Assembly (NCBI GenBank): GCA_029203125.1
Contig: CP119317.1
Span: forward strand, 1,426,001 to 1,490,000
DNA length: 64,000 nt
DNA from: Candidatus Cohnella colombiensis
Lineage (GTDB): Bacteria; Bacillota; Bacilli; Paenibacillales; Paenibacillaceae
Direction of reading: 5' to 3'
The position numbers and the translations under genes are program-made. Below the pieces are notes generated by a model. The model saw nothing but the letters and a program-made list of their open reading frames with translations. It had not been told where the DNA came from and searched no databases. Below, piece after piece: positions 33,046 through 42,308 of the stretch. Positions within the stretch are counted from its first letter, which is position 1; every line of letters starts with the position of its first letter.

Positions 33046-34167
33046 ATGAAAAAATCGTTAGGTTTGGGGTTATCTTTGATTTTGGTACTTGTATTAGTTT
33101 TGACTGGCTGCGGAGATAAAAAGACAAACAACAGTAGCCAATCACCATCAGCATCCAATTCATCAGAAGCTAGCTCGCCAGAAGCGAATGCTAGTGAGCC
33201 GAATGCACTGATTGGCAAAAGAATTGCTCTCGTTATGCGCTTCAACACAGGGACTTTCTCTGCACAATACGTAGATGGAGTAAAGAAGCAAGTTGAGAAG
33301 TTCGGGGGCGAACTTACTGTGCTCTCATCAGATAATGATTTAAGCAAGATGGCGGCGAATCTTGATTCGGCTGTAACTCAAAAGTTTGATGGCATTCTGC
33401 TTGACCATGGTGATCCGAATGCACTTGCCAGCGGTGTGAGCAACGCGCTTGCAGCTGGAATTGCTGTTGTCGCATTTGACTCTTCCTTGAACGATGTCGA
33501 GGGAGTTACAAATATCGCACAAAACGATCAATTGCTAGCACAATTCACGCTCGATAAGCTTGCTGAAGAAGCAGGTGGCAAGGGTAATATTGTTAAGGTG
33601 TGGGTAGCAGGCTTTGCGCCAATGGAAAGCCGCCAAATTTCGTATGATGCATTCTTGAAGAAATATACGGACATTAAGCAAATTGCAGCATTCGGAGATG
33701 CAAGCAATCCACAGCTGGATACACAAGCAAAAATGGAAGCTGTATTGAAGCAATATCCTAACAAGGGGGATATTACGGCAGTATGGGCAGCATGGGATGA
33801 GTTCGCTAAAGGTGCTGCTAATGCCATTCAACAAGCTGGACGCGATGAAATTAAAGTCTATGGAATTGACCTAAGCGATGAAGATTTGAAGCTGATTCAA
33901 GATCCTGCAAACCCTTGGGTTGCATCTGCAGCAGTTGATCCAACATCAATTGGTACAGTACAGGTCAGATATCTTTACCAAAAGCTGAGTGGTGCAAAGA
34001 CGGAAACGGTGGTACAATTAGAGCCTGTATTCGTACATCGCGACATGCTTCCTACAGATAAAGTTATCACAACAGATGAACTGTCTCAGTATGTAGAAGG
34101 TTGGGGCAAGAGCGAACTAGGTAATACAGATTACCTGCAAGCTTTGGAAGCAGAAGTAGCGAAATAA
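33046..34167 (+). CDS. Sugar ABC transporter substrate-binding lipoprotein
   Basis: 373 residues from ATG 33046 (GGAGGT 11 nt before). Lipobox LTGC near residue 20-23, a Ser/Asn/Glu linker, then a Peripla_BP_4 (RbsB-like) fold from about residue 55, with the typical start KRIALVMRFNTGTF. It should capture a monosaccharide or related ligand outside the membrane for the ATPase and permease encoded next. The substrate cannot be told. Confidence 0.9.
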   Translation: MKKSLGLGLSLILVLVLVLTGCGDKKTNNSSQSPSASNSSEASSPEANASEPNALIGKRIALVMRFNTGTFSAQYVDGVKKQVEKFGGELTVLSSDNDLSKMAANLDSAVTQKFDGILLDHGDPNALASGVSNALAAGIAVVAFDSSLNDVEGVTNIAQNDQLLAQFTLDKLAEEAGGKGNIVKVWVAGFAPMESRQISYDAFLKKYTDIKQIAAFGDASNPQLDTQAKMEAVLKQYPNKGDITAVWAAWDEFAKGAANAIQQAGRDEIKVYGIDLSDEDLKLIQDPANPWVASAAVDPTSIGTVQVRYLYQKLSGAKTETVVQLEPVFVHRDMLPTDKVITTDELSQYVEGWGKSELGNTDYLQALEAEVAK

Positions 34168-34193
34168 ATCGTGAAATAGCGGTTTGATTAGGT

Positions 34194-34218
34194 ACGGCGC
34201 GGAGCTTAACCGCGCCGT
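34194..34218 (+). other. GC-rich hairpin between transporter genes
   Basis: ACGGCGCGG pairs perfectly with CCGCGCCGT across a 7-nt loop, 26 bp after the binding-protein stop, with only a short T pair after it. Such hairpins often stabilise the binding-protein segment of the mRNA and lower expression of the ATPase/permease genes. Confidence 0.6.
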
Positions 34219-34285
34219 TTCCTGCGTTTATGTCTACGGAACCTATGTAACGATGTGTAATTAAACAGCAGAGAGGAGGATCAAG

Positions 34286-35803
34286 GTGACTAAACGAAAC
34301 ACAGAACTAAACATGAGAGCAATATCGAAATCCTTCTCAGGTGTTTCTGCTCTTCATCACGTAGATTTCAATGTGAAAAGTGGAGAAATCCATGCATTGC
34401 TTGGAGCGAATGGGGCAGGTAAGAGCACCTTGATGAAAATTTTATCGGGCGCATATGAATCAGATGAAGGTACGATAGAAATTGACGAAAAGTTAATACC
34501 GATTCGGACTCCTGCTGATGCCAAAGCTGCGGGAATTCAATGTGTATACCAGGAAGTTGATACTTCTCTTATTGCCCAACTAAGCATTGCCGAAAATATT
34601 TTCTTGGATCGAATTGCTTCATCCAAAGGCAAGCGCTGGATGAATTGGTCTGCTTTATATGCTGAAGCGGATAAGGTTCTGGAAGGACTTAAGCTAAGCC
34701 GTTCATCGAAGACACTCGTCCGCGACCTGACATTAGCTGAGAAACAGCTTGTGCTCATCGCACGATTGCTGGCAGAAGAAGCTAAATTCGTTATATTGGA
34801 TGAGCCGACAGCGCCGCTTAGTATAGAAGAATCGACCAAGTTGTTTACGATTGTCAATGATTTAAAGAAAGCAGGCATTGGGGTCATATTCATCTCTCAT
34901 CGCTTACCTGAAGTGTTTGAGTTATGCGATCGGATAACGGTTATGCGTGATGGCGAACGGGTGATGACGGAACAGGTGGAGCATCTCGATATTTCCAAGG
35001 TTGTGCAAGCGATGCTAGGTGGTAGCTTTGAAGAAGAATACCCTAAGTTGCCTGTAACGCTTGGAGATCAGTTGTTATCCGTTAACGGCTTAATGTCGGG
35101 TGATCGTGTTCGTGGTGTCGATTTGGAATTGCGACGTGGAGAAATCCTGGCCATTGTAGGCTTGGTGGGTGCGGGGAAAACCGAGCTTTCACGGGCGCTA
35201 TTTGGAGCTGATGACTCGCAACAAGGCATAATTGAGCTGGACGGTCGTGTCGTTCAGTTGAGATCGCCCACTGATGCGGTCTCAGCGGGCATCGTTCTAG
35301 TGCCGGAGGAAAGGCGCAAAGAAGGGATTCTAGTTAAGGAATCAGTACTTCATAATTTAAGCTTGCCGGTATTAAAATTGATTAGCCAATGGGGAGCGAT
35401 TTCTGGTCAGAAGGAACGCAAGCTTGCTGAGCAGCATGTTGCTGCGTTGGGAATCAAAGCGTCAGGACTGTCGCAGTTGACGACCTACTTAAGCGGGGGT
35501 AATCAACAGAAGGTTGCGATTGGCAAATGGCTAGGGACGGATGCTTCCGTATATCTCTTTGATGAACCTACTAAGGGTGTTGATGTCGGGGCAAAGAGGG
35601 ACATCTTCCGAATCATTGGCGAGTTAGCTGAGCAAGGTAAAGGAATTATCTATTTGACGTGCGAATTTGCGGAAGCGCTCGGATTAGCAGATCGCATCAT
35701 TGTGATGTGTGACGGTGAATTCGTAAAAACATTCGCTCGTGGGGAAGCTACGCAAGAGGACTTATTATATTACGCAAGTGCGGGTAAGGAGGATATAAAG
35801 TGA
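34286..35803 (+). CDS. Sugar ABC transporter ATP-binding protein (RbsA/MglA type)
   Basis: 505 residues with two fused ATPase domains. The first has Walker A GANGAGKST and Walker B VILDEPTAPLS but a degenerate signature (LTLAEKQ). The second has GLVGAGKTE and a proper signature YLSGGNQQKV with DEPTKGVDVGAK. This asymmetry is usual for the ribose/galactose family. GTG start after GAGAGGAGGATC. Overlaps the permease by 4 bp. Confidence 0.94.
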   Translation: MTKRNTELNMRAISKSFSGVSALHHVDFNVKSGEIHALLGANGAGKSTLMKILSGAYESDEGTIEIDEKLIPIRTPADAKAAGIQCVYQEVDTSLIAQLSIAENIFLDRIASSKGKRWMNWSALYAEADKVLEGLKLSRSSKTLVRDLTLAEKQLVLIARLLAEEAKFVILDEPTAPLSIEESTKLFTIVNDLKKAGIGVIFISHRLPEVFELCDRITVMRDGERVMTEQVEHLDISKVVQAMLGGSFEEEYPKLPVTLGDQLLSVNGLMSGDRVRGVDLELRRGEILAIVGLVGAGKTELSRALFGADDSQQGIIELDGRVVQLRSPTDAVSAGIVLVPEERRKEGILVKESVLHNLSLPVLKLISQWGAISGQKERKLAEQHVAALGIKASGLSQLTTYLSGGNQQKVAIGKWLGTDASVYLFDEPTKGVDVGAKRDIFRIIGELAEQGKGIIYLTCEFAEALGLADRIIVMCDGEFVKTFARGEATQEDLLYYASAGKEDIK

Positions 35804-36789
35804 CGAACCGACTCATGTCATTCACCTTCAAATATGGAGCGCTTATTTTTATTGGACTCGTAATCCTATTTTTTTCTTTCCAAAGTCCCTACTTTTTCAC
35901 GTATAGCAATTTGACGGACATCTTACGGTCGATCTCCATTGTCACATTTGTCGCAATAGGGGTTACAATTTCATTAATGGTCGACGGATTCGATCTATCA
36001 GTCGGGTCTACTGTATCTTTATCTACGGTATTGACTGCAACGATGATGGTTTGGTACGAAATGCCTTTAATCGTTGTCATTATTGTTCCGATTGCAGTTG
36101 GAGCGATAATAGGTTTAGTTAATGCTTTGCTCATTGTGAAAATAAGAATACCGGATCTTTTGGCGACGCTAGCGGTCATGTACATCGTCAGTGGGATTCA
36201 TAAAACTTATACAAAGGGCTATTCCATCTACAACAACATGCCACTAAGCGATGGCACAACGGCTCCTGGGAAAATACTCAAGGACTTTCTGTGGATTGGT
36301 CAGGGCAAGCTACTCGGTGTTCCCTTCTCTGTTATTCTCATGCTGCTCGCTGTTCTCGTGATGCATCTGTTTTTCAAGTATACTCGCTGGGGACGGCAAA
36401 TGATTATGACGGGAGGCAACGAAGAGGCTGCGCGTTTATCTGGACTTCGCGTTAAGCGTGTGCGGACGTTGGCCTATGTTCTGTCGGGAGTCTTTGCTGC
36501 AGTGGGTGGTATCTTGTTCGCTGCTCGTATTGGATCAGGACAAATTGATGCAGGTGCACCTATGCTTATGGAATCAGTCGCGGCAGTGTTTGTGGGCTAT
36601 TCCGTGTTGGCTGCAGGACGTCCGAATATTATTGGTACATTTTTCGGTGCTGTGTTAATGGGAGTTATGGTGAATGGATTGACGATGATGAATGTGCAAT
36701 ATTATACGACAGACATCATCAAAGGGGCTGTGCTAGTTTTGGCATTGGCGGTTACTTTCATTCATTTGAATCGCAAGAAGCGATCATAA
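35800..36789 (+). CDS. Sugar ABC transporter permease (RbsC type)
   Basis: 329 residues, 8-10 membrane helices, BPD_transp_2 family. The conserved GFDLSVGS segment and GGNEEAARLSGL (coupling loop, near residue 205) are present. GTG start overlaps the ATPase stop and has GGAGGATATAAAG upstream. The operon (binding protein, ATPase, permease) has no sugar kinase or regulator beside it and sits between spoIVA and hbs, which are closer together in Bacillus. Confidence 0.93.
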   Translation: MTNRLMSFTFKYGALIFIGLVILFFSFQSPYFFTYSNLTDILRSISIVTFVAIGVTISLMVDGFDLSVGSTVSLSTVLTATMMVWYEMPLIVVIIVPIAVGAIIGLVNALLIVKIRIPDLLATLAVMYIVSGIHKTYTKGYSIYNNMPLSDGTTAPGKILKDFLWIGQGKLLGVPFSVILMLLAVLVMHLFFKYTRWGRQMIMTGGNEEAARLSGLRVKRVRTLAYVLSGVFAAVGGILFAARIGSGQIDAGAPMLMESVAAVFVGYSVLAAGRPNIIGTFFGAVLMGVMVNGLTMMNVQYYTTDIIKGAVLVLALAVTFIHLNRKKRS

Positions 36790-36810
36790 AGCGCGCATAA
36801 TGCGCTCTGC

Positions 36811-36840
36811 TTGAAACTTCGCATCTTTCAAGTGTATAAT
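36811..36840 (+). promoter_or_regulatory. Sigma-A promoter of hbs
   Basis: TTGAAA (36811-36816), 18-bp spacer, TATAAT (36835-36840), 57 bp before the HU start. Confidence 0.75.
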
Positions 36841-36897
36841 TTCTGATGAAACGGATACACAGATAGTAGGCTATGTTTGATAGGGGAGGTGAATGCT

Positions 36898-37170
36898 ATG
36901 AACAAAACCGAGTTAATCGCGAAAGTAGCCGAGCTGGCTGACCTGTCTAAGAAAGACGCGTCACAAGCAGTTGATGCCGTATTTGACGTCATCTCTGAAG
37001 CACTGCAAGCTGGTGATAAAGTACAGCTCGTTGGATTTGGTAACTTTGAAGTTCGTGAGCGCAATGCTCGTAAGGGACGTAATCCGCAAACCGGTGAGGA
37101 GATTGAAATTCCAGCTGGAAAAGTCCCTGCATTCAAGCCAGGTAAAGCACTTAAAGATGGCATAAAGTAA
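36898..37170 (+). CDS. hbs: DNA-binding protein HU
   Basis: 90 residues from ATG 36898 (GGGAGGTG site). Full HU fold with the DNA-intercalating arm tip NPQTG and the GFGNFEVRERNARKGRNP signature. It compacts and bends the chromosome. A terminator follows 17 bp later, so it is transcribed alone. In B. subtilis folE comes next; here it is absent. Confidence 0.96.
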   Translation: MNKTELIAKVAELADLSKKDASQAVDAVFDVISEALQAGDKVQLVGFGNFEVRERNARKGRNPQTGEEIEIPAGKVPAFKPGKALKDGIK

Positions 37171-37187
37171 GCGCTAAAGCTACAAGG

Positions 37188-37233
37188 ACCACTTCTATTG
37201 TTGCGGTTATCCGTAATAAGGGGTGGTTTTTTT
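37188..37233 (+). terminator. Terminator of hbs
   Basis: ACCACTT (37188-37194) pairs with AGGGGTGGT (37219-37227), with an inner TTGCGG/CCGTAA helix, then seven T. Confidence 0.75.
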
Positions 37234-37254
37234 ATCGTGTTTTTGGCGATGGTT

Positions 37255-37264
37255 ATGCTATAAT
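37255..37264 (+). promoter_or_regulatory. Extended -10 promoter of mtrB
   Basis: ATGCTATAAT: TGn directly before a consensus TATAAT (37259-37264); the -35 is poor. The ~80-nt leader that follows has a perfect palindrome TAGCTTAAGCTA and several GAG triplets with irregular spacing. Confidence 0.5.
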
Positions 37265-37346
37265 AGTTCACGATTAGCTTAAGCTATTTGTGAACTAAGA
37301 GAGCTTCAAGCTCAAACGAGAGAGTTGCCAGAGGGAGTAATGAATC

Positions 37347-37571
37347 GTGACGAGTAGAGATGATCAAGATTTTTTTGTCGTGAAGGCCAAGGATAATGGT
37401 GTACAGGTCATTGGTTTAACGCGTGGACAGGATACAAGATTCCACCATACCGAGAAGCTCGATCAAGGTGAGGTACTGATTGCTCAATTCACAGATCACA
37501 CTTCAGCGGTGAAGATTCGCGGTAGAGCAACGATTGTTACGAAGCACGGGATCGTGGAATCGGGCGATTAA
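37347..37571 (+). CDS. mtrB: Tryptophan RNA-binding attenuation protein TRAP
   Basis: 74 residues, GTG start at 37347 after GAGGGAG; ATG 37340 is out of frame. The sequence (DFFVVKAKDNGVQVIGLTRG, RFHHTEKLDQGEVLIAQFT, VKIRGRATI) is that of TRAP, which forms an 11-mer ring, binds tryptophan and wraps GAG/UAG-rich RNA. Its predicted target, the trp leader with six in-phase GAG triplets, lies at 48926-48953 in this window. Unlike B. subtilis, no folE (mtrA) precedes it. Confidence 0.95.
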   Translation: MTSRDDQDFFVVKAKDNGVQVIGLTRGQDTRFHHTEKLDQGEVLIAQFTDHTSAVKIRGRATIVTKHGIVESGD

Positions 37572-37591
37572 ACGAGGTATGGTCTCCAAAG

Positions 37592-37616
37592 AGGCAGGCA
37601 TAGCTTGCCTTTTTTG
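37592..37616 (+). terminator. Terminator of mtrB
   Basis: AGGCAGGC pairs with GCTTGCCT (one G-T wobble) over 8 bp across a 3-nt loop, then six T. Confidence 0.8.
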
Positions 37617-37661
37617 GTTGTACAATAGTTAGGGAAAGCCTTTCTTTGAAAGGGGTGCCCT

Positions 37662-38195
37662 ATGTCTAAACTTTATTGGAAATCAATACTTGCATTAGTT
37701 CTCGTCGGTGCAATTGCGATTGTCGTGATGAGTCAGCTGTACCGGTCTCATTTAGAACAGGAACGAAGCCGTTATTCTGCTGCTGTGTTTAAAATAAATC
37801 GGCTGCATATCGTTACGGATGATACACTTGTAGATTTGATGGTGACATTCCAATGTCGAGAGCGGCTTGCACGTGTGACGTGGGATCATTCCATTCTCGC
37901 AGTGGATTTGATGGAGACATCATTGACGACAAGTTGGGTCGATGTGCATGAATTGATTACAGTCGCTTTTTCACAAAAGAACAACGTCGAACAAGTGCTG
38001 ATTCGGCTTTTCAATGGAAATAATGAAGCAGAGCCGTTGTTGCTCGCTATCGAGACAAGGAAAGATGATTGGAAGTCCAATGAGCTTAATCAGCTCACTC
38101 CGACTGCGCTTGAGCAAAATCCAGTCTACTTCGGTAAACTTCGTGTTTCTACTACACCTATCGGACAACGGTGGTTGAAACATTTTGCAATATGA
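37662..38195 (+). CDS. Membrane-anchored protein of unknown function
   Basis: 177 residues after a GAAAGGGG site. One N-terminal membrane helix (about 7-26), then an extracytoplasmic domain of ~150 residues with no motif I recognise. It lies between mtrB and hepS where Bacillus has no gene. Confidence 0.7.
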   Translation: MSKLYWKSILALVLVGAIAIVVMSQLYRSHLEQERSRYSAAVFKINRLHIVTDDTLVDLMVTFQCRERLARVTWDHSILAVDLMETSLTTSWVDVHELITVAFSQKNNVEQVLIRLFNGNNEAEPLLLAIETRKDDWKSNELNQLTPTALEQNPVYFGKLRVSTTPIGQRWLKHFAI

Positions 38196-38234
38196 TGAAC
38201 AAATGATACTGCTTATGCTAGCCCATTAAGGATA

Positions 38235-38243
38235 TGATATAAT
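38235..38243 (+). promoter_or_regulatory. Extended -10 promoter of the hepS operon
   Basis: TGATATAAT at 38235-38243 (TGn plus consensus -10). The -35 is weak. It precedes hepS by 84 bp. Confidence 0.45.
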
Positions 38244-38327
38244 AACCCTTAATACTGAAGTCGGTAAAGTAGCACGGTTTGAACTTTAAAGACGGCTTAC
38301 TTGAACAACTGGTTCGGAGGCGGAAGG

Positions 38328-39206
38328 ATGACTTGGGCTCGAATAACCCAACTGGCAGGCAATTACATGAGCCATGAGATGATAAAATTGCATACGGACT
38401 TGCCTGATTTCCCATATGGCAGGATCTCATTGCTTTATACAATGTTAAATCATCATCCAGCGGCTGCAGTCCATAAGGAACTGTATTCCGTTGTTACCTC
38501 ATTGGTACAGCTAGGATTAGACACACATGAGAGTGTAGGTAATAATGCATCCGTTCCGAAGGGTGAATTCCGGGCAATGCGGTCACAGCAGCTTAAAGTG
38601 CTGGCGGGTGACTATTTCAGCAGTCGCTTCTATCAATTGTTATCACAAGCAGGTCAACTTGATCTTGTTCGTTTGCTTAGCGAGGCTGTAAGTGAAATTA
38701 ATCAAACGAAGATGATTTTCTATACAAAGATGAAGCAGATGAAGCTGACAGCTGAGGAATATTTGCATATGGGTACGTCGATGAAGTCGGGACTGTTTCT
38801 GTCATTCACTAGCTGTATGAACAGTGTGTATGAGCGGATCTGGCCGGAGATGGTCGACCGGTTCAGCCGTTGTGAAGTGTTGCTTGAAGAGCTTCATAAG
38901 GTGAAGGAATCAACTTCTCTACTTGGTAGCTGGGGTGTATGGTTCATTGCTCAAGAAGGCTCTGAGGATGATCGTTTGCGTTTAGCGGGCAATCATGAGG
39001 ACGAAAGCTTATTGAAATCATTGTTTAATAAATACGAAGTCACAAGTAAGTTGTCCGGATTGCTTCGTCATTCTGTAGGGCAACTACAAGCGCTCATCCA
39101 GCGCTTACAATCGGATAAGCTTCAAAGAGAGCTTCATACACTCATTGAACCTTTCCTGCAAGCATCTAGTTCACAGCCTGCAACTGCACTAAAGGAGTTG
39201 GGTTAA
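38328..39206 (+). CDS. hepS: Heptaprenyl diphosphate synthase component I
   Basis: 292 residues from ATG 38328 (CGGAGGCGGAAGG); the upstream in-frame TTG at 38301 has no site. Helical regulatory subunit of the two-part synthase that builds the C35 menaquinone side chain; it lacks the Asp-rich catalytic motifs, as expected. Catalytic component HepT is encoded at 42309, with quinone genes between them. Confidence 0.88.
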   Translation: MTWARITQLAGNYMSHEMIKLHTDLPDFPYGRISLLYTMLNHHPAAAVHKELYSVVTSLVQLGLDTHESVGNNASVPKGEFRAMRSQQLKVLAGDYFSSRFYQLLSQAGQLDLVRLLSEAVSEINQTKMIFYTKMKQMKLTAEEYLHMGTSMKSGLFLSFTSCMNSVYERIWPEMVDRFSRCEVLLEELHKVKESTSLLGSWGVWFIAQEGSEDDRLRLAGNHEDESLLKSLFNKYEVTSKLSGLLRHSVGQLQALIQRLQSDKLQRELHTLIEPFLQASSSQPATALKELG

Positions 39207-39212
39207 GTTCAT

Positions 39213-39935
39213 ATGTCAGAAGTAAATTCGAGTCAGAAAGATGTGCATGCGGTATTTGAGAATATCGCTCCGAAATACGATATGATGAACGACGTACTTA
39301 GCTTTAGAAGACATAAAGCTTGGCGTCGTTTCACTATGCGCAAAATGAATATTCAGCCGGGACAAACTGCGCTTGATCTATGTTGTGGCACTTGTGATTG
39401 GACGATTGCTCTAGCGAAAGCTAGTGTAGATGGGAAGATTACCGGACTCGACTTCAGTGGCAACATGCTTGAAATCGGACAAGCTAAAGTTGACAAGCAG
39501 GGTCGATCAAAGCAAATCGAGCTTGTGCAAGGCAATGCGATGGAACTACCATTCGAAGACAACACGTTTGATTATGTGACCATTGGATTCGGCTTGCGCA
39601 ACGTACCCAATTATGCTCAAGTTCTTCGTGAGATGCGACGTGTAGTGAAGCCAGGAGGACTAGTCGTCTGCTTGGAGCTGTCGAAGCCAACGTGGCAGCC
39701 TTTTAAGGCGATCTATTATTTTTACTTTGAAAAGCTGCTTCCATTAGTAGCAAAGTTGTTAGTGAAGAAATATGAACAATATAGCTGGTTACCAGAATCA
39801 CTTACGACGTTTCCAGATTTACAGGCGCTCGCAGAGATGTTCCGAGAAGCGGGTATGCGAAATGTGAAGGCATATCCATTAACTGGGGGCGTAGCCGCGC
39901 TGCATATGGGCACGAAGGGGAATGACGGGGCATGA
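39213..39935 (+). CDS. menG: Demethylmenaquinone methyltransferase
   Basis: 240 residues, UbiE/MenG family. SAM-binding motif LDLCCGTCDWTIALAK, then GLDFSGNML and the family signature YDMMNDVLSF and GFGLRNV. It transfers the last methyl group onto demethylmenaquinone. The stop overlaps the prenyltransferase start by 4 bp. Confidence 0.95.
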   Translation: MSEVNSSQKDVHAVFENIAPKYDMMNDVLSFRRHKAWRRFTMRKMNIQPGQTALDLCCGTCDWTIALAKASVDGKITGLDFSGNMLEIGQAKVDKQGRSKQIELVQGNAMELPFEDNTFDYVTIGFGLRNVPNYAQVLREMRRVVKPGGLVVCLELSKPTWQPFKAIYYFYFEKLLPLVAKLLVKKYEQYSWLPESLTTFPDLQALAEMFREAGMRNVKAYPLTGGVAALHMGTKGNDGA

Positions 39936-40807
39936 TACGGAAGATTCGTACTTTTCTAGAAATGATTAAGTTTGAACATACGATATTTGCATTGCCATTT
40001 GCATTCATGGGAGCGATTCTTGGTGCGGTAACTGTACAAGCTCGATTGCCAGAATGGAGTGAATGTGGTTGGATTCTACTTGCTATGATTGGTGCACGCA
40101 CAGCTGCAATGGGATTAAATCGCGTAATCGATCAAGCGATTGACGCGCGAAACCCTCGCACAGCAAGTCGTGCAATTCCTGCGGGTCTAATCAAATCTAG
40201 TGAAGCTCTGCTATTCATTATCGCTTCGTTCGCTTTATTATTTTGGGCTGCAGCGCAGTTGAATAGTCTTGCTGTGAAGCTATTGCCTGTTGCCGTATTT
40301 ATGACAGTTATTTATTCTTATACGAAGAGATTTACATGGGCTTGTCACCTAGTTCTTGGCTTAACGATTGGTCTCGCTCCTTTAGGAGGCTGGGTTGCTG
40401 TAACTGGTGAGGTGTCGTGGACAGCTATTATTTTATATCTTACAGTTGCAATTTGGACAGCAGGCTTTGACATTATTTATTCGTGTCAGGATATTGAGAT
40501 AGACCGCAAGGAAGGTTTATTCTCGATCCCGTCTCGATTTGGCATTTCGCGAGCACTTGATATCGCGCGTGCGATGCACGCATTAACTACGGTAGGTTTC
40601 GCTTTGCTGCTTATTTTGACCGATTTAGGCTGGTGGTATTGCATTGGGATGATTGTGGCTGCTGGCTTGTTACTTTATGAACATCGATTAGTGAAGCCGA
40701 ATGATCTGAGTAAGCTTAATGCAGCATTCTTTACGATGAACGGAATTCTGAGCGCGGTTGTATTTGCCTTCACATTTATTGACCTCGTGGTGGTGAGAAA
40801 CTGGTGA
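39932..40807 (+). CDS. mqnP: UbiA-type prenyltransferase, probably menaquinone MqnP
   Basis: 291-residue polytopic membrane protein. Both Asp-rich motifs of the UbiA family are present: NRVIDQAIDARNPRT and DIIYSCQDIEIDRKEG. The neighbouring mqnA and ubiX genes mark the futalosine route to menaquinone, so this is most likely the prenyltransferase of that route (MqnP) rather than a ubiquinone enzyme. Overlaps both neighbours by 4 bp. Confidence 0.88.
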   Translation: MIRKIRTFLEMIKFEHTIFALPFAFMGAILGAVTVQARLPEWSECGWILLAMIGARTAAMGLNRVIDQAIDARNPRTASRAIPAGLIKSSEALLFIIASFALLFWAAAQLNSLAVKLLPVAVFMTVIYSYTKRFTWACHLVLGLTIGLAPLGGWVAVTGEVSWTAIILYLTVAIWTAGFDIIYSCQDIEIDRKEGLFSIPSRFGISRALDIARAMHALTTVGFALLLILTDLGWWYCIGMIVAAGLLLYEHRLVKPNDLSKLNAAFFTMNGILSAVVFAFTFIDLVVVRNW

Positions 40808-41415
40808 ATAGAGAAAATTACAAGCGTAGATGGGTTGTTGGAATTACAGGTGCAAGCGGTGCAATATATGGTGTAACGTTATGCCGCGAGCTATTAAAGG
40901 CGGGCTTCCACATTCACCTTGTCATTACTGATGCGGGCTGGAGAGTGCTAAAGGAAGAGCTTGGCTGGGACGCTTCACATCGTCAAGAGGCGCTTCGAGA
41001 AGCTTTCAGGGTAGCGTTCGAGGAAGAGCAACTCACCTATCATCCCTTAAATGATATCGGCGCATCGATCGCGAGTGGCTCGTATCGTACTGAAGGGATG
41101 GTAGTCGTTCCTTGCTCTATGGGTTCATTGTCCTCGATTGCTAACGGTGCCTCCACGAACTTATTGACGCGTACGGCAGATGTCATGCTGAAGGAAGGGA
41201 AACCTCTGTTGCTCGTACCGAGAGAGACACCTTTGCATGCGATTCACCTTGAAAATATGTTGAAGCTATCCCGGCTTGGTGTACGGATTATTCCGGCAAT
41301 GCCAGCTTTTTATAATGGTCCGCAGACTTTAGAAGATATTGTCGTATTCATGGTCGGTAAAGTGATGGACAATATGGGGATCTCTAACGACATCTACAAA
41401 AGATGGGGAGAATGA
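40804..41415 (+). CDS. ubiX: Flavin prenyltransferase UbiX
   Basis: 203 residues. Flavoprotein family with GITGASGAIYGV at the start, the PCSMGSLSSIANG segment and LVPRETPLHAIHLENM near the C-terminus. It makes prenylated FMN, the cofactor of UbiD-like decarboxylases; in the futalosine pathway the MqnL-type decarboxylase needs it. GTG start overlaps the prenyltransferase stop. Confidence 0.93.
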   Translation: MNRENYKRRWVVGITGASGAIYGVTLCRELLKAGFHIHLVITDAGWRVLKEELGWDASHRQEALREAFRVAFEEEQLTYHPLNDIGASIASGSYRTEGMVVVPCSMGSLSSIANGASTNLLTRTADVMLKEGKPLLLVPRETPLHAIHLENMLKLSRLGVRIIPAMPAFYNGPQTLEDIVVFMVGKVMDNMGISNDIYKRWGE

Positions 41416-41416
41416 G

Positions 41417-42283
41417 ATGAATAGCGATTTACAGCGTCCGATTACAATCGGACGCATTTCTTATACGAATGTATGGCCAGTTGTACATGGCTTTGAAACG
41501 AGCGCACTGCCTTTTCCAGTAGAGCAACAATCCGGTATGCCCGCAGTGTTGAATCGGAAGCTGCGTGAAGGCGAGATTGATATGGCAGCCATCTCCTCAT
41601 TTGCCTTCGGAGTATCGTCGAATGATTACTATGTGTTGCCGAATTTGTCTGTAAGCACAGCAGGACGAGTGCAGTCCATCTTGCTGTTTTTAAAGTCACC
41701 GCTAGAGAAAGTACTACAGGGGACGATTGCTTTAACAACAACGTCAGCAACATCAGTTAATTTGCTCAAGATTATTATGGAGAAATTTTATGGGGGTAAG
41801 CCTTCATACATCGATGCTGAGCCTTCGCTTGAGCAGATGTTAGAGCATGCAGATGCAGCGTTACTCATTGGAGATCACGCGATTCGTGCTTCGTGGCAGA
41901 ATAAACAGTATCAAGTACTCGATCTTGGTGAAGTCTGGCATCTATGGACTGGTCATTGGATGACTTATGCGTTATGGGCCGTGCACCGAGAAACCGCAGA
42001 ACAATTTCCGGAAGCAATACTGGCGATCTATGAAGCGTTGGTTGCGAGCAAGCAACGTACAGCGATGAATCCGGAAGTCATTGTGGACAAAGCGATTACG
42101 CAAATTGGGGGAACTGCACTGTATTGGCGGAACTACTTTGCGAACTTATGCCATGATTTTGGATCGGAGCAGAAAGCGGGATTGCAGCTTTACTGGCAAT
42201 ATGCGTTAGAGCTTGGCTTAATTAAACAGCCGGTTGAACTGATCGAATTGCCGCTAGGGCGCAATGTGTCTAATTTAATTTAA
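41417..42283 (+). CDS. mqnA: Chorismate dehydratase MqnA
   Basis: 288 residues, periplasmic-binding-like fold (MqnA/MqnD family). The opening GRISYTNVWPVVHGF and the DMAAISSFAFG segment are typical. It converts chorismate to 3-enolpyruvyl-benzoate, the first dedicated step of the futalosine menaquinone pathway. Starts one base after ubiX. Chorismate itself is made by the aroC operon 3 kb downstream. Confidence 0.92.
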   Translation: MNSDLQRPITIGRISYTNVWPVVHGFETSALPFPVEQQSGMPAVLNRKLREGEIDMAAISSFAFGVSSNDYYVLPNLSVSTAGRVQSILLFLKSPLEKVLQGTIALTTTSATSVNLLKIIMEKFYGGKPSYIDAEPSLEQMLEHADAALLIGDHAIRASWQNKQYQVLDLGEVWHLWTGHWMTYALWAVHRETAEQFPEAILAIYEALVASKQRTAMNPEVIVDKAITQIGGTALYWRNYFANLCHDFGSEQKAGLQLYWQYALELGLIKQPVELIELPLGRNVSNLI

Positions 42284-42308
42284 TCTTATTGAAGTCGCGG
42301 GTGAACCT

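Noticed and set aside
37290..37346. TRAP autoregulation site before mtrB
   Set aside because: Several GAG triplets occur, but spacing is irregular (1 to 6 bases) and only four are clustered.
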